From contig JAHJZX010000035.1 of assembly GCA_018826295.1 (NCBI GenBank), positions 1-64,000 of the forward strand: a DNA stretch of 64,000 bases. The letters run 5' to 3'. Of the stretch, positions 20,774-29,043 are shown piece after piece; position 1 is the first letter of the stretch; the number at the start of each line of letters is the position of its first letter. This DNA comes from Gammaproteobacteria bacterium (GTDB taxonomy: Bacteria > Pseudomonadota > Gammaproteobacteria > Enterobacterales > Alteromonadaceae). The notes beneath the pieces were generated by a model. It was not told where the DNA came from. It saw only the letters and a list, made by a program, of their open reading frames with translations, and did not search any database. The translations under genes and the position numbers were made by a program.

Positions 20774-22885
20774 GTGAGTCACAGGGTAAATCTAATTTCA
20801 TTCGGTGAACTACATTTTTGTATAAAGAATCAGCAGTTTTTTAAAGGTGAGCATGAGGTCCGTGCTGAACCAAAGGTGTGTGAATTACTCACTTACTTAT
20901 ATCAAAATCGGGACAGATATGTAAGTTTACCTGAGCTGCATGAGGCGTTGTGGTGTGGCAGGGTAGTTAGTGACACTGCTGTACGCCGAACCATTAGCAA
21001 ACTTCGATCGTTACTGGCTGATGAAGCTTCGGCAGATGGTTGTATCCGTTCGTTATCGAAACGTGGTTATAAATTAGTTATAGATGGTTTAAGCGATAAA
21101 AATCAGGACGTTAATGAATGTCCGACAGGTGTCGATGTCTTTGGGCAGCCTGATGTTGTTGCAATTGATGTCAGGCAACAAGCCACTGAAGCGGTATCTG
21201 ATATTGTTCCCGTTACCAAAAATACAGCATCATCAGTATTATTTACTAATCGTTGGATGACATTTTATTTATTGTTGCTGCTGCTGGCTGTTTTGGTTCT
21301 GGCTGCTTTGGTACCAACTTTTTCTGATAATGCGGAAACAATCCAACTCAATTCTGACAAAATTCAGACGTTTGTCTTATCACAAGATAAGCGTTTTATT
21401 GTATATGCCGCAGATTTAACCGGCTTGGATGGGTACCAGCTGTTTTTGAAAGATTTGAATAGCGGCTTTGTACAACAGCTTACAAGAGGTAGAAAGAAGT
21501 ATATTGCAGCTGCTTTTACCGAACAGGGCAATACTTTGCTTTATATAAGCTGGGATTATAAAAACTATCAACTTAGTCAAATCGATATACAGAATGCCGC
21601 TGCTGTAGATATGGAGAGTAACTTATTGCTGGAGCAGAGCTTACCGATAACCAATCTATATGTTGGCGATCAAGCGGACATTTTTTTAACGCTATATAGC
21701 TCTTTGCAAACAGCGGCCATTTATCAGTTTGACCGTAATAGCTTGACGACAAAGGCGGTGACTTTCCCGCGCGATACCGGTACCTATGATGAATTTCCAC
21801 TGTTAAACCATAAGACAGACACCTTGTATTACATTAGAACTCAAGCCAGTGGTAATCCAATATTAATGGCGCAGGATTATCAAAATGGTAAGACACTTAA
21901 ACAAGTGACCTTGCCGAAAGGCAGGCTCCGAGACTTGCAGTGGTATGATGAAGACGAATTACTACTGCTGTACACCGATCAGATATTAGTAGCTAAGTTA
22001 GCCTCAGGGAAGCTAAAACGCTTAGATAATACTGCCGAAAATACAACTTATCTAAAACTCCAGTCCTGGCACAATAATAAATTTCTGTTGCTTGAAAACA
22101 CCGCTATGCAGCGCCAATTTTATTTGCACCAGCAAGCGGGAAAGGCACCACTACTAAATATACCTGAGATGGTATACAGCGTTAAATTTACCCACAGTGA
22201 AGACAAGCTATTGTTATGTAGCAGAGATACTGCAGGTTCGATGCTGAGTGTATTGGACAAACAAACAGGTAAAGAATCATTGTTGATGAAAACACAAGGT
22301 ATTATCAATGATTTAGCCATTTCACCAGATGGCAATAACGTACATTTAAGCATAGATAAGCGGTTGGCTATTTTTAATCAAGAAACGGCTAGCTTGTATT
22401 TTATTACTAATGAAGCACAACAAGTTGCCGGGCTTGGCGAATTCAGCCATGACAATAGCTTTTTATTATATGGTGAAAAGTTTGGCGGACGCTGGCGCAT
22501 TGTGAAGCACGATTTAGCTACCCAACAAAGTAGTGTATGGATGGAAGATTATGTCAGGGTTAAAAGAATGCCACAGGGCTACGCGTTGCAAGGAATTGAA
22601 GGGCGTTTGTTTCAGTTGAAAAGCACCAATGGAAAACCTGAACCATTAGCGGTAGCACCGTTAGATTTGTACGAAGAATTTCAGCTGCGCTACCCTTTGG
22701 TGTACCAGCGGCAAGTGCGGGATGGACATTACCAGTTGGCAGCCTTCAACTTACTTAACGGCCAGGAAACAATAGTAGAGTCCCAGACTTTGGTTAGTTT
22801 TGACTTTTCAGTAGATAATCGTTTTTTTATTACTCAAAGAATCAGTTACCAATCAAGTCTGAGAAACATATCACTGTCACACTGA
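20774..22885 (+). CDS. membrane-bound winged-helix regulator with C-terminal beta-propeller, copy 3
   Basis: 703 residues with a GTG start. Winged helix: AEPKVCELLTYLYQN, then SDTAVRRTISKLRSLL and SLSKRGYKLVI as the wing. The membrane segment is at about residues 163-183 (FYLLLLLLAVLVLAALVP). The C-terminal part has repeated blade-like segments (for example HSEDKLLLCSRDTAGSMLSV, SPDGNNVHLSIDKRLAIF). It is the regulator nearest to the azole-peptide precursor genes, about 850 bp upstream and on the same strand, so it is the best candidate for controlling that cluster. That link is inference from position. Confidence 0.85.
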   Translation: MSHRVNLISFGELHFCIKNQQFFKGEHEVRAEPKVCELLTYLYQNRDRYVSLPELHEALWCGRVVSDTAVRRTISKLRSLLADEASADGCIRSLSKRGYKLVIDGLSDKNQDVNECPTGVDVFGQPDVVAIDVRQQATEAVSDIVPVTKNTASSVLFTNRWMTFYLLLLLLAVLVLAALVPTFSDNAETIQLNSDKIQTFVLSQDKRFIVYAADLTGLDGYQLFLKDLNSGFVQQLTRGRKKYIAAAFTEQGNTLLYISWDYKNYQLSQIDIQNAAAVDMESNLLLEQSLPITNLYVGDQADIFLTLYSSLQTAAIYQFDRNSLTTKAVTFPRDTGTYDEFPLLNHKTDTLYYIRTQASGNPILMAQDYQNGKTLKQVTLPKGRLRDLQWYDEDELLLLYTDQILVAKLASGKLKRLDNTAENTTYLKLQSWHNNKFLLLENTAMQRQFYLHQQAGKAPLLNIPEMVYSVKFTHSEDKLLLCSRDTAGSMLSVLDKQTGKESLLMKTQGIINDLAISPDGNNVHLSIDKRLAIFNQETASLYFITNEAQQVAGLGEFSHDNSFLLYGEKFGGRWRIVKHDLATQQSSVWMEDYVRVKRMPQGYALQGIEGRLFQLKSTNGKPEPLAVAPLDLYEEFQLRYPLVYQRQVRDGHYQLAAFNLLNGQETIVESQTLVSFDFSVDNRFFITQRISYQSSLRNISLSH

Positions 22886-22999
22886 GGTGTTAGCAGGTGC
22901 AAAAGTTATAAAAAAGTACTTAAAAAACTACATCCTGGTTGTTTGATTTTGCTGGGTTTATGCCACAGTAAGCTGGTCTACCAACCAGAGGAAACTGTA

Positions 23000-23200
23000 A
23001 TGTTGAAAACTATCTTTGCATCGAGTTTGGCTTTTACTTTTGTAGTCGCAGCCAGTTTTTCGCCAACTACATCAGCAAAAGGCGTTGAATATACCCCTTC
23101 GCCAACTCAGCCGGTAATTCCTCCAATGATACCGCCACAAGAGCCGAATAAACCGATGTGTGAAATTATTGATGTTATGCAATGTCCGCCGGGATATTAA
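23000..23200 (+). CDS. small secreted proline-rich protein with two cysteines
   Basis: 66 residues if started at the ATG at 23000, which has GAGG 8 bp upstream; an in-frame ATG at 22943 would add 19 residues but lacks a comparable site. Residues 1-24 form a signal peptide (hydrophobic SSLAFTFVVAASF, then TTSA). The mature part is rich in proline (PSPTQPVIPPMIPPQEPNKP) and has Cys54 and Cys62, which could form a disulfide in CEIIDVMQC. I recognise no family. It sits between regulator copy 3 and the peptide cluster. Confidence 0.6.
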   Translation: MLKTIFASSLAFTFVVAASFSPTTSAKGVEYTPSPTQPVIPPMIPPQEPNKPMCEIIDVMQCPPGY

Positions 23201-23246
23201 AACAACGGTAACGGTAAGTTTGCTATTCTATAAGCCATAGCTGTAA

Positions 23247-23299
23247 GAGAATAAAAGCACAAAGGAGCTGCCTGGCAGCTCCTTTGTGCTTTTATTCTC
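23247..23299. repeat. perfect 26-bp inverted repeat (strong bidirectional terminator-like hairpin)
   Basis: Positions 23247-23272 and 23274-23299 are exact reverse complements around a single T, so at least 24 bp can pair. Each strand ends in a GCTTTTATTCTC-type T-rich arm. It lies 46 bp after the small secreted protein and may serve as its terminator. Perfect pairing of this length is unusual for a terminator and could also mark a small palindromic mobile remnant. Confidence 0.8.
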
Positions 23300-23651
23300 A
23301 GGTTATTCCAATGTGCATACCGTTTTTAACCTGGCCTTGGTCATGCGCCGCTTTAAACCACAAATTCTACTGCTCAACCTGTTACTTCCGTTTAAACCGT
23401 CATAACTTTACACGCTGAATCAGCTGGTAACTTAATGCACTGATTAATAACTGCATTTTATCTTAAATTTTTTTCTTGGTTATAAAAAAAGTGTGTTTTT
23501 CATCCGCAATTGGTCACGTTCTGGTTATCGCACAATGTAATGGGCGGCTATAAATTGGACTTCGAATACAGGGCACAACAGTAACTTAGTTTTTGTTGTG
23601 GCATGTGATAGCAAACACTTCCCAGTACCTTTGCGGAAGTGACTGCATGAA
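23300..23651 (+). other. non-coding leader/promoter region upstream of the precursor genes
   Basis: About 350 bp without a convincing gene. The part from 23440 to 23500 is AT-rich (a run TTAAATTTTTTTCTTGG is present). It most likely carries the promoter of the first precursor gene. I do not see a single clear -35/-10 pair. Confidence 0.35.
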
Positions 23652-23697
23652 TGTTTTCTGCCTGCAGCTTCTGGATGCAGGCTGCAGATAGAAAACA
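23652..23697 (+). promoter_or_regulatory. stem-loop in the leader of precursor gene 1
   Basis: TGTTTTCT (23652-23659) pairs with AGAAAACA (23690-23697), and GCCTGCA (23660-23666) with TGCAGGC (23676-23682), leaving a 9-nt loop and a 7-nt bulge on the 3' side. It ends 34 bp before the precursor ATG. It could stabilise the mRNA or regulate it. Confidence 0.45.
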
Positions 23698-23731
23698 CTC
23701 ACACCACAACAGACTAGCTAAGGAATTGAAA

Positions 23732-23860
23732 ATGCGAGTTTCGACACTGAAGTTTTATTGCACCAGTAAGAACAATGCCAAGCCATATCGAGTTCATATG
23801 GCAGGTCGTTGTACCTGTACCTGTATTCGCCCAGATTTCACTGCATCCAGTGCTGAGTAG
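23732..23860 (+). CDS. azole-peptide precursor 1 (plantazolicin-like core)
   Basis: 42 residues. The leader has the shared motif STLKFY (residues 4-9) and ends in VHMAG (21-25). The predicted core starts at Arg26: RCTCTCIRPDF, then TASSAE. Three Cys alternate with Thr, ideal substrates for YcaO cyclodehydration to thiazoles and oxazoles. The plantazolicin precursor of Bacillus velezensis has the same arrangement: leader end MAA, core RCTCTTIISSSSTF. AAGGA lies 8 bp upstream of the ATG. Two sibling precursors follow on the same strand before the modification genes. Cleavage after Gly25 is inferred from the plantazolicin parallel. Confidence 0.85.
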   Translation: MRVSTLKFYCTSKNNAKPYRVHMAGRCTCTCIRPDFTASSAE

Positions 23861-24008
23861 CTGTAAGCGCTGAGCAAAGTTAAATCTGTGGCTGGCAGTT
23901 TTACTGCCAACTGGCGAATTTGCACCTACAAATGTCGCTTTGGCAACATCGGTGCATTTAAAAAGAACGGCCGCTTCTGGCCATTATCAAACCTAAAAGG
24001 AAACTAAG

Positions 24009-24122
24009 ATGAAAACTTTAAAATTCTATAACGCAAACGAGCAAAAAAACCAAGTAGAAGCTGTACGTATGGCTGGCCGCTGCAGCTGCTGCTGCTGGGG
24101 TGACTGGGCAGATCAGCAATAA
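24009..24122 (+). CDS. azole-peptide precursor 2
   Basis: 37 residues. It shares the leader motif KTLKFY (residues 2-7) and the leader end VRMAG (19-23) with precursor 1. The predicted core is RCSCCCWGDWADQQ: four Cys and a Ser within the first six residues, then two Trp. An AAAGGA ribosome-binding sequence precedes the ATG. It is followed 23 bp later by a strong terminator. The different core but equal leader is the usual pattern when one enzyme set processes several substrates. Confidence 0.85.
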   Translation: MKTLKFYNANEQKNQVEAVRMAGRCSCCCWGDWADQQ

Positions 24123-24145
24123 CTGCTCAGTACTCTATGTTACAG

Positions 24146-24177
24146 AACGATGAGTAAAAATTTACTCATCGTTTTTT
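24146..24177 (+). terminator. intrinsic terminator/attenuator after precursor 2
   Basis: Arms 24146-24158 and 24161-24173 pair perfectly (13 bp, 2-nt formal loop) and run into a six-T stretch (24172-24177). It lies between precursor 2 and precursor 3, so it would make precursor 1/2 message more abundant than downstream message. Confidence 0.9.
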
Positions 24178-24191
24178 GAACAGGACTAAAA

Positions 24192-24287
24192 ATGAAAAAT
24201 TTACAGTTTTACAGCTTAAGCAGTAAGGCAAGCAACACTGTCAAGATGGCAGGTAGCTGCTGCTGTACTAGCATCAGGCCGGCATAA
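24192..24287 (+). CDS. azole-peptide precursor 3
   Basis: 31 residues. Leader motif KNLQFY (residues 2-7) and leader end VKMAG (17-21) match the other two precursors. The predicted core is SCCCTSIRPA: three consecutive Cys, then Thr and Ser, with IRP also found in the core of precursor 1. AGGAC lies 6 bp before the ATG. It is followed 6 bp later by another hairpin with a T-rich tail. Confidence 0.83.
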   Translation: MKNLQFYSLSSKASNTVKMAGSCCCTSIRPA

Positions 24288-24293
24288 CAATTG

Positions 24294-24346
24294 GATTGAT
24301 TAGAGCGTTGTTAAAAATGTTCTTATGCTCTAATCAATCTCTTTAT
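24294..24346 (+). terminator. terminator/attenuator after precursor 3
   Basis: A 13-bp perfect stem (24294-24306 with 24327-24339) with a 20-nt loop, followed by TCTTTATTTC. The tail is T-rich but not a pure run, so partial read-through into the modification genes is plausible. Confidence 0.75.
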
Positions 24347-24469
24347 TTCTCAACAACAAGCTGTGTTTGCCAGCTTTAGTTGCCAGTTTGAATAATTATA
24401 TAGCTGATTCAGATTGTAATTTCTGCTGCATAGTCCGCTTCTACTTTCTTTAGCGTCAAAAGAGTACTA

Positions 24470-25405
24470 ATGATGAATTATTTTTTGCATCCAAATTTAA
24501 CTGTGACCGAAGTGTCACCGGATAAAGTGCATTTGGCTAACCTGGCTCATCAAATTACTATTGAAGGACAGAACCAGAATTTAAAGCGAGTGTTGCAGGC
24601 TATTCAGACCGGGACGCTTGCTGAATTATTACAACAGCAAGATCCAGACCTCGAGACTTTCTACGCCATCTTGGAATTTCTCACTGAGCACCAGTTCGCC
24701 AGCCTTCAGTCATTTGTCGTTACTGACAAAATGATGTTGGACTTAGCCCTATTGCAAGTCACCGGGCAGGACGGAGAGTTAAAAGGCCCATTGGCTGGAT
24801 ATGAGAATGTGCGACCTAACAGTGTGGCGATTTTTGGCCAGGGTGAGTTGTTTAGCCGCGTTGTGGCTGAATTGCGGGCATTGGATTTTTCTGTACTGGA
24901 AAACCCTGAAGAAAGCGCCTGTGAGCGACTGTTATTGATAACCTGCAGTGACAATCTGAACTTTACTCTAAACAAAAAAATAAATGCTCTGGCAATAGCC
25001 CGACAACTGCCAGCGCTGTTTGCTGTGTTAAATGAACACATTGCTTTAGTTGGCCCTCTGGTTATACCGGGAGAAAGTAGTTGCTTTAGTTGTTATGAGC
25101 ATCGGTTGGCTCCGAACATGCATTTTGTCGAGGAGACTATCGCCAGCCAATTCCAACATGGCAACCTTATCAAACCTCGCTCTAAACCTGGAGTCTACGC
25201 CATAGCAGCTAGCTTTCAGATAATTAGTCAGATATTGAAGTTTTTCAACAGAGCTTACGAATTTTGTTTAGTGAACGAAGTCCTTGAAATCAACCTGCTT
25301 GATTATGCCACGGATATACGTCCGGTCTTACGGATCCCTCATTGTCCGGCATGTTACAGCCAGCACCGTTTGAAACCCAAAGCCGCTGTACGCGCGTTAC
25401 TGTAA
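24470..25405 (+). CDS. E1-like cyclodehydratase partner protein with RiPP recognition domain (TOMM C-protein type)
   Basis: 311 residues. The first 80 or so residues look like a PqqD-type RiPP recognition element that would bind the precursor leader. A ThiF/E1-like core follows, with a degenerate nucleotide loop IFGQGELFSRVV (121-132). Four Cys at 205, 208, 292 and 295 (CFSC and CPAC) form the structural zinc site of the ocin-ThiF-like family. These proteins deliver the precursor to the YcaO enzyme and activate it. Two adjacent ATG codons (24470, 24473) are possible starts. The gene ends 10 bp before the YcaO gene. Confidence 0.88.
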   Translation: MMNYFLHPNLTVTEVSPDKVHLANLAHQITIEGQNQNLKRVLQAIQTGTLAELLQQQDPDLETFYAILEFLTEHQFASLQSFVVTDKMMLDLALLQVTGQDGELKGPLAGYENVRPNSVAIFGQGELFSRVVAELRALDFSVLENPEESACERLLLITCSDNLNFTLNKKINALAIARQLPALFAVLNEHIALVGPLVIPGESSCFSCYEHRLAPNMHFVEETIASQFQHGNLIKPRSKPGVYAIAASFQIISQILKFFNRAYEFCLVNEVLEINLLDYATDIRPVLRIPHCPACYSQHRLKPKAAVRALL

Positions 25406-25415
25406 GGTTAGAATC

Positions 25416-26744
25416 ATGAGATCGCATAACCAGACCGAACTTTCAGAAAAGCTACAAAACGTGATTAATCAGCTGGTCGATAGCAAAACCGGTGTGATTA
25501 CCCGATTGCATGAGGTGCCGTTACAAGCCTCTGAACATGAACTGCATATTTACACTGCAGGTTGTTCTGACATTAACTACGTATTGCAGTTACAACATGG
25601 CGTCAGACCAAAAATGGAGGCAATAGCTTCCGGTGCCGGTTTAAGCAAAGAGGAAGCCTTGTGGTCGACGGTTGGCGAAGCCTGTGAGCGGTATATAGCC
25701 ACTTACCACTTTGCTAATGAGTCGTTTGTTGCCAGTGAAAATAGTTTTAGTAACCTACCAATTAAGTTGGCAGATTATATAGCTTTTTCAAAAGAGCAGT
25801 ATCAACAGACCAGCTTTCCTTTTCTGCCGGTTGATAGTGAGGCAGAAATCCACTGGGCGCAGGGTGTATGTCTTAACTCGCTGCAACAAGTGCCGATCCC
25901 TGCACAACTGGTTTGGTTAAATCAGCATTTTTTGACTGGGCAAGAGCGGTTTTTCCCTCAAATCAGCACTGGTTTGGCTGCTGGCGAAAGTATTGCTCAT
26001 GCTGCGTTAACTGGTTTACGCGAAGTAATAGAACGCGATGCTTTTACCAGTTACTGGTTATTACAGAAAACACCACGGCGTATTCGACCTGAATTACTGG
26101 TCCCTGCGGGCTCAGCTTTGGAAGCTATGATTGAACGATCTGGTTTAACGCTGGATCTGTTGTGGCTGGAAACAGATATACAGGTACCGTCCATTTTATG
26201 TTTGTTGCAACTGCCAGAATGCCGGGGCTTAGCAGTTGGCATGTCGACACATTTAAATGCAGCTGTAGCGGCAGAAAAAGCCATAGTTGAAGCTTTTCAT
26301 ACGTACAATTGGATCCTTGAAATGCGTCGCAGCGGTTTAACTAGTTTGCCGCGCGAACAATTACGTGATTTTGAACACCATGTCCGGTTTTACCTGCAGC
26401 CTGAAAATCATCAGTATGTCGCCTTCTTGCAACAAGGTGCTGATCTGGATGCTGCCGAGCTGGCTCGACATCAGTTCAAGGTTACCGATCATGACAGCCA
26501 TCTGGCTGAACTGACAAAAAGAATCACAAATGCTGGATTTCGGTCCTGCTATGTTGATATCTCCAAGCCGGAATTTACTGAGCTGAGTATCTATGCAGTA
26601 AAAGCGGTTATTCCGGGCTTACAGCCACTGCATGTGGGGGTAGGTACTGAATTTCTTGACGATCGTCGCTTGCGGCAGTTATGTGATTACTGGCAAACAT
26701 CTATGCCCGCCTCACTTAATCTTGAACCCCACCCTTTCCCTTAA
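25416..26744 (+). CDS. YcaO-family ATP-dependent azoline cyclodehydratase (SagD-like)
   Basis: 442 residues. It uses ATP to phosphorylate the amide backbone of Cys/Ser/Thr residues in the core and close azoline rings. The ATP/Mg-binding glutamate motifs are visible as GEACERY (87-93) and ALTGLREVIERDAF (197-210). The C-terminus ends PHPFP (438-442), which fits the PxPxP tail that marks true azoline-forming YcaO proteins. It has no fused E1 domain, so it needs the partner encoded just upstream. The next gene is 17 bp away. Confidence 0.95.
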   Translation: MRSHNQTELSEKLQNVINQLVDSKTGVITRLHEVPLQASEHELHIYTAGCSDINYVLQLQHGVRPKMEAIASGAGLSKEEALWSTVGEACERYIATYHFANESFVASENSFSNLPIKLADYIAFSKEQYQQTSFPFLPVDSEAEIHWAQGVCLNSLQQVPIPAQLVWLNQHFLTGQERFFPQISTGLAAGESIAHAALTGLREVIERDAFTSYWLLQKTPRRIRPELLVPAGSALEAMIERSGLTLDLLWLETDIQVPSILCLLQLPECRGLAVGMSTHLNAAVAAEKAIVEAFHTYNWILEMRRSGLTSLPREQLRDFEHHVRFYLQPENHQYVAFLQQGADLDAAELARHQFKVTDHDSHLAELTKRITNAGFRSCYVDISKPEFTELSIYAVKAVIPGLQPLHVGVGTEFLDDRRLRQLCDYWQTSMPASLNLEPHPFP

Positions 26745-26761
26745 CGCTGAGGTATAACGTC

Positions 26762-27598
26762 ATGTCATTGCTGGCTAGAAAAAACAAAACTTCGTTTGCC
26801 GAAGATCACTGGACCGGTTCGGAAGCTGCAGTATTTCACGAGCAAACAAAGCATACCCGGGTAGAATTAATCAAGAGAACGCCGCGTATACGCACATATT
26901 TATCTGACTTGAAATGTATTCAGGAAACAGGTCGGAACTATAAAGAATATGATATTTACCGCCAGATCCCGCTGTCTGATATTCAATTGCAGAAACAATC
27001 TTTATCCGAAGCGTTAAAAACTCGTCGCAGTTCGTACAATTTTAATGGTGAAGCGCTGAGTTTTACTGACTTATCTGATTTGCTTGGTGCTGCGGCTGGT
27101 GTCACGATTAAAAGACCATTGTCACGACAATTACCAGATGAAGTACTTGCTTCACGCAGTTACCCTTCGGGTGGTGGCTTGTATCCCTGCGAATTGTATG
27201 TCGTTGCGGTTAATGTTGAGGGGCTTGCTGCCGGTTTTTATCATTACGACAACGCTCGTCACGGCTTGGACCCAATTGCAGATGCCAGTGGTATTGCTCA
27301 GTTAGCAACGCAATGTTTAGCCACTCAATACTTTCCGAACATAGCCTGTGCACTGATTATAACATCGGTTTTTGAACGTACAGTAACCAAGTATGGTGAC
27401 AGAGGTTATCGATTGGCTTTGCTGGAAGCCGGCCATTTGATGCAAAACTTGTTGCTGACTGCCACAGCTCAGGGGCTGGGCAATTTGTGCTGGGGAGCTT
27501 ATCAGGACAATGAAGTAGCCAGCTTATTGCAAACCGATGTACTGGCTGAGCCGCCTGTCCATATGGCCTTTGTTGGGCATTGCGGAGCGGCGGTATGA
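26762..27598 (+). CDS. SagB-type FMN-dependent azoline dehydrogenase
   Basis: 278 residues, nitroreductase fold. It oxidises azolines to aromatic thiazoles and oxazoles with FMN. Typical family elements are LKTRRSSYNFNG (85-96) and RSYPSGGGLYPCELYVVA (132-149), and LEAGHLMQNLLLTATAQGLG in the C-terminal third. It belongs to the TOMM cyclodehydratase/dehydrogenase set with the two genes before it. Its stop overlaps the start of the next gene (ATGA), indicating translational coupling. Confidence 0.95.
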   Translation: MSLLARKNKTSFAEDHWTGSEAAVFHEQTKHTRVELIKRTPRIRTYLSDLKCIQETGRNYKEYDIYRQIPLSDIQLQKQSLSEALKTRRSSYNFNGEALSFTDLSDLLGAAAGVTIKRPLSRQLPDEVLASRSYPSGGGLYPCELYVVAVNVEGLAAGFYHYDNARHGLDPIADASGIAQLATQCLATQYFPNIACALIITSVFERTVTKYGDRGYRLALLEAGHLMQNLLLTATAQGLGNLCWGAYQDNEVASLLQTDVLAEPPVHMAFVGHCGAAV

Positions 27599-29043
27599 CT
27601 ATCGCACCAGTGCTAGAGCAGTTGAAGATGGAATTAGCCCGCGATCCTTATCGTTTTGATCTGGTCATTCAGCAATTGCTGCACAGCTCCGTTACCGGAT
27701 GTGTTAAAACGCAGCAGCAAGCGTTAGATGTATTAAAGCGTTTACCCGATCCGTTGCAATTTGTTGTGATGGCAGAACAATTACAAACTGGCCAACTGCA
27801 GATCTTGTTTTTTGAACGCTATTATCTGCTGGCGCCGGTACAGATGGGTAGTGATGCTATCAGCTTAGTTTGTAAACAGATAGACCATATTCTGGACTTC
27901 TTGTTGCAGCTTGAGCCTGCCGGATTTAAAGATCTGCTGGTGATACAGCTAATGCCTGGCATTTTTTCTTTTCTTGATCAGCGGCTTAGTGGCGTTGCTT
28001 ATGTACAGATTGAGCATCACCCTCATTCACCAGAGTTGGTGCCAGCACGTATAGCACATGAATTAGCCCATGTTGTATTTCCGTGTAAAAATAGAGTTTT
28101 GTCAGAAGGAATTGCGCTTTACCTGGAATGGTCGCTGTATCCGGCAGTGGCTCTGTTGGGGCCTCCAGAGCAAGTGCGGCAGCAACTGGCTGATTACCCT
28201 GGAACCAAGCCTAAGCTTGAACTGTTAATGTCTGCACATTTTGATCAGGATGTGCTTTTTAAACAAACCACCCGCTCAACTGCTGAGCAGCAGTTTATCT
28301 ATCAAGCCGGATTTTTACTGATCGCAACACTGGTAGCTACAAATACTGTAGCAGGTATTGCCACTTTGGTGAGGTCGCTAGCCGATCCTGCAGCTGAAGT
28401 ACTGCCAACCTACCTTAGCCTGACGTCGCCACCAAAAGAACTTGCCTTATCGGTACTGAGTAATGCAATAGCTTCACCAGAGCTGGCGGATATTGAATTG
28501 TTGATATGCCAGGACCGTCTAAATAACACTAGTGTTGCATATCAACGCTGTTACGCTGAGCTTAGTAAAGTTACCGCAGCCTCGTCCGAAACGGCAATAA
28601 AGCATTTGTTACTACTCGCCCGACTACTACTTAGCAAAATGTACAGTGATTTTCATCAACAGCGGATGATAGAAGAGTTTGATACTGGACAGGTTAAGCA
28701 GTACAGCGCACAACTGCAGCAATTGGGATGGCAAGCCGAATCAGCCTATCTGAATGCCAGGTTGGCGCTATTGTATGCGTTTTACAGTGAAGATTTTTTG
28801 CAACAGGCTCAATGGTTTGAACAGGTTGTATACGGTTATGAAGCAGGATTGGCTTCGCCCTGGGTTGGCAGTGAAGCGCATTTAGATTACGCCAGTTTTT
28901 GTTTGCATACACCAGTAAACATAGAGCAAAACAGACAAAGAGCAGCTCATTTACTAAGTTCTGTAAAATTGAGTAGTCGCTTTCAAGCAGAAGTTCAGCG
29001 ATTGCTGCAGCGTTGTCAATTGTTAAGTGAGGCAACGGTATGA
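27595..29043 (+). CDS. HExxH zinc metallopeptidase-like protein, candidate leader peptidase
   Basis: 482 residues starting at the ATG that overlaps the dehydrogenase stop; a TTG at 27580 would add five residues. The motif HELAH is at 155-159 and a SEG glutamate at 171 follows 11 residues later, resembling the HExxH...NEG pattern of gluzincins but with a shorter gap. No signal peptide or membrane helix is evident, so it is probably cytoplasmic. The C-terminal 200 residues are helix-rich, possibly TPR-like. No other peptidase is encoded in the cluster, so removal of the leader after Met-Ala-Gly is its likely job; this is inference. Confidence 0.72.
   Translation: MTIAPVLEQLKMELARDPYRFDLVIQQLLHSSVTGCVKTQQQALDVLKRLPDPLQFVVMAEQLQTGQLQILFFERYYLLAPVQMGSDAISLVCKQIDHILDFLLQLEPAGFKDLLVIQLMPGIFSFLDQRLSGVAYVQIEHHPHSPELVPARIAHELAHVVFPCKNRVLSEGIALYLEWSLYPAVALLGPPEQVRQQLADYPGTKPKLELLMSAHFDQDVLFKQTTRSTAEQQFIYQAGFLLIATLVATNTVAGIATLVRSLADPAAEVLPTYLSLTSPPKELALSVLSNAIASPELADIELLICQDRLNNTSVAYQRCYAELSKVTAASSETAIKHLLLLARLLLSKMYSDFHQQRMIEEFDTGQVKQYSAQLQQLGWQAESAYLNARLALLYAFYSEDFLQQAQWFEQVVYGYEAGLASPWVGSEAHLDYASFCLHTPVNIEQNRQRAAHLLSSVKLSSRFQAEVQRLLQRCQLLSEATV

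Noticed and set aside
23651-23860. 69-codon version of precursor 1 with an upstream start
   Set aside because: The upstream start falls inside a stem-loop and has no ribosome-binding sequence. The ATG at 23732 has AAGGA at proper spacing and gives the leader motif shared with the other precursors.
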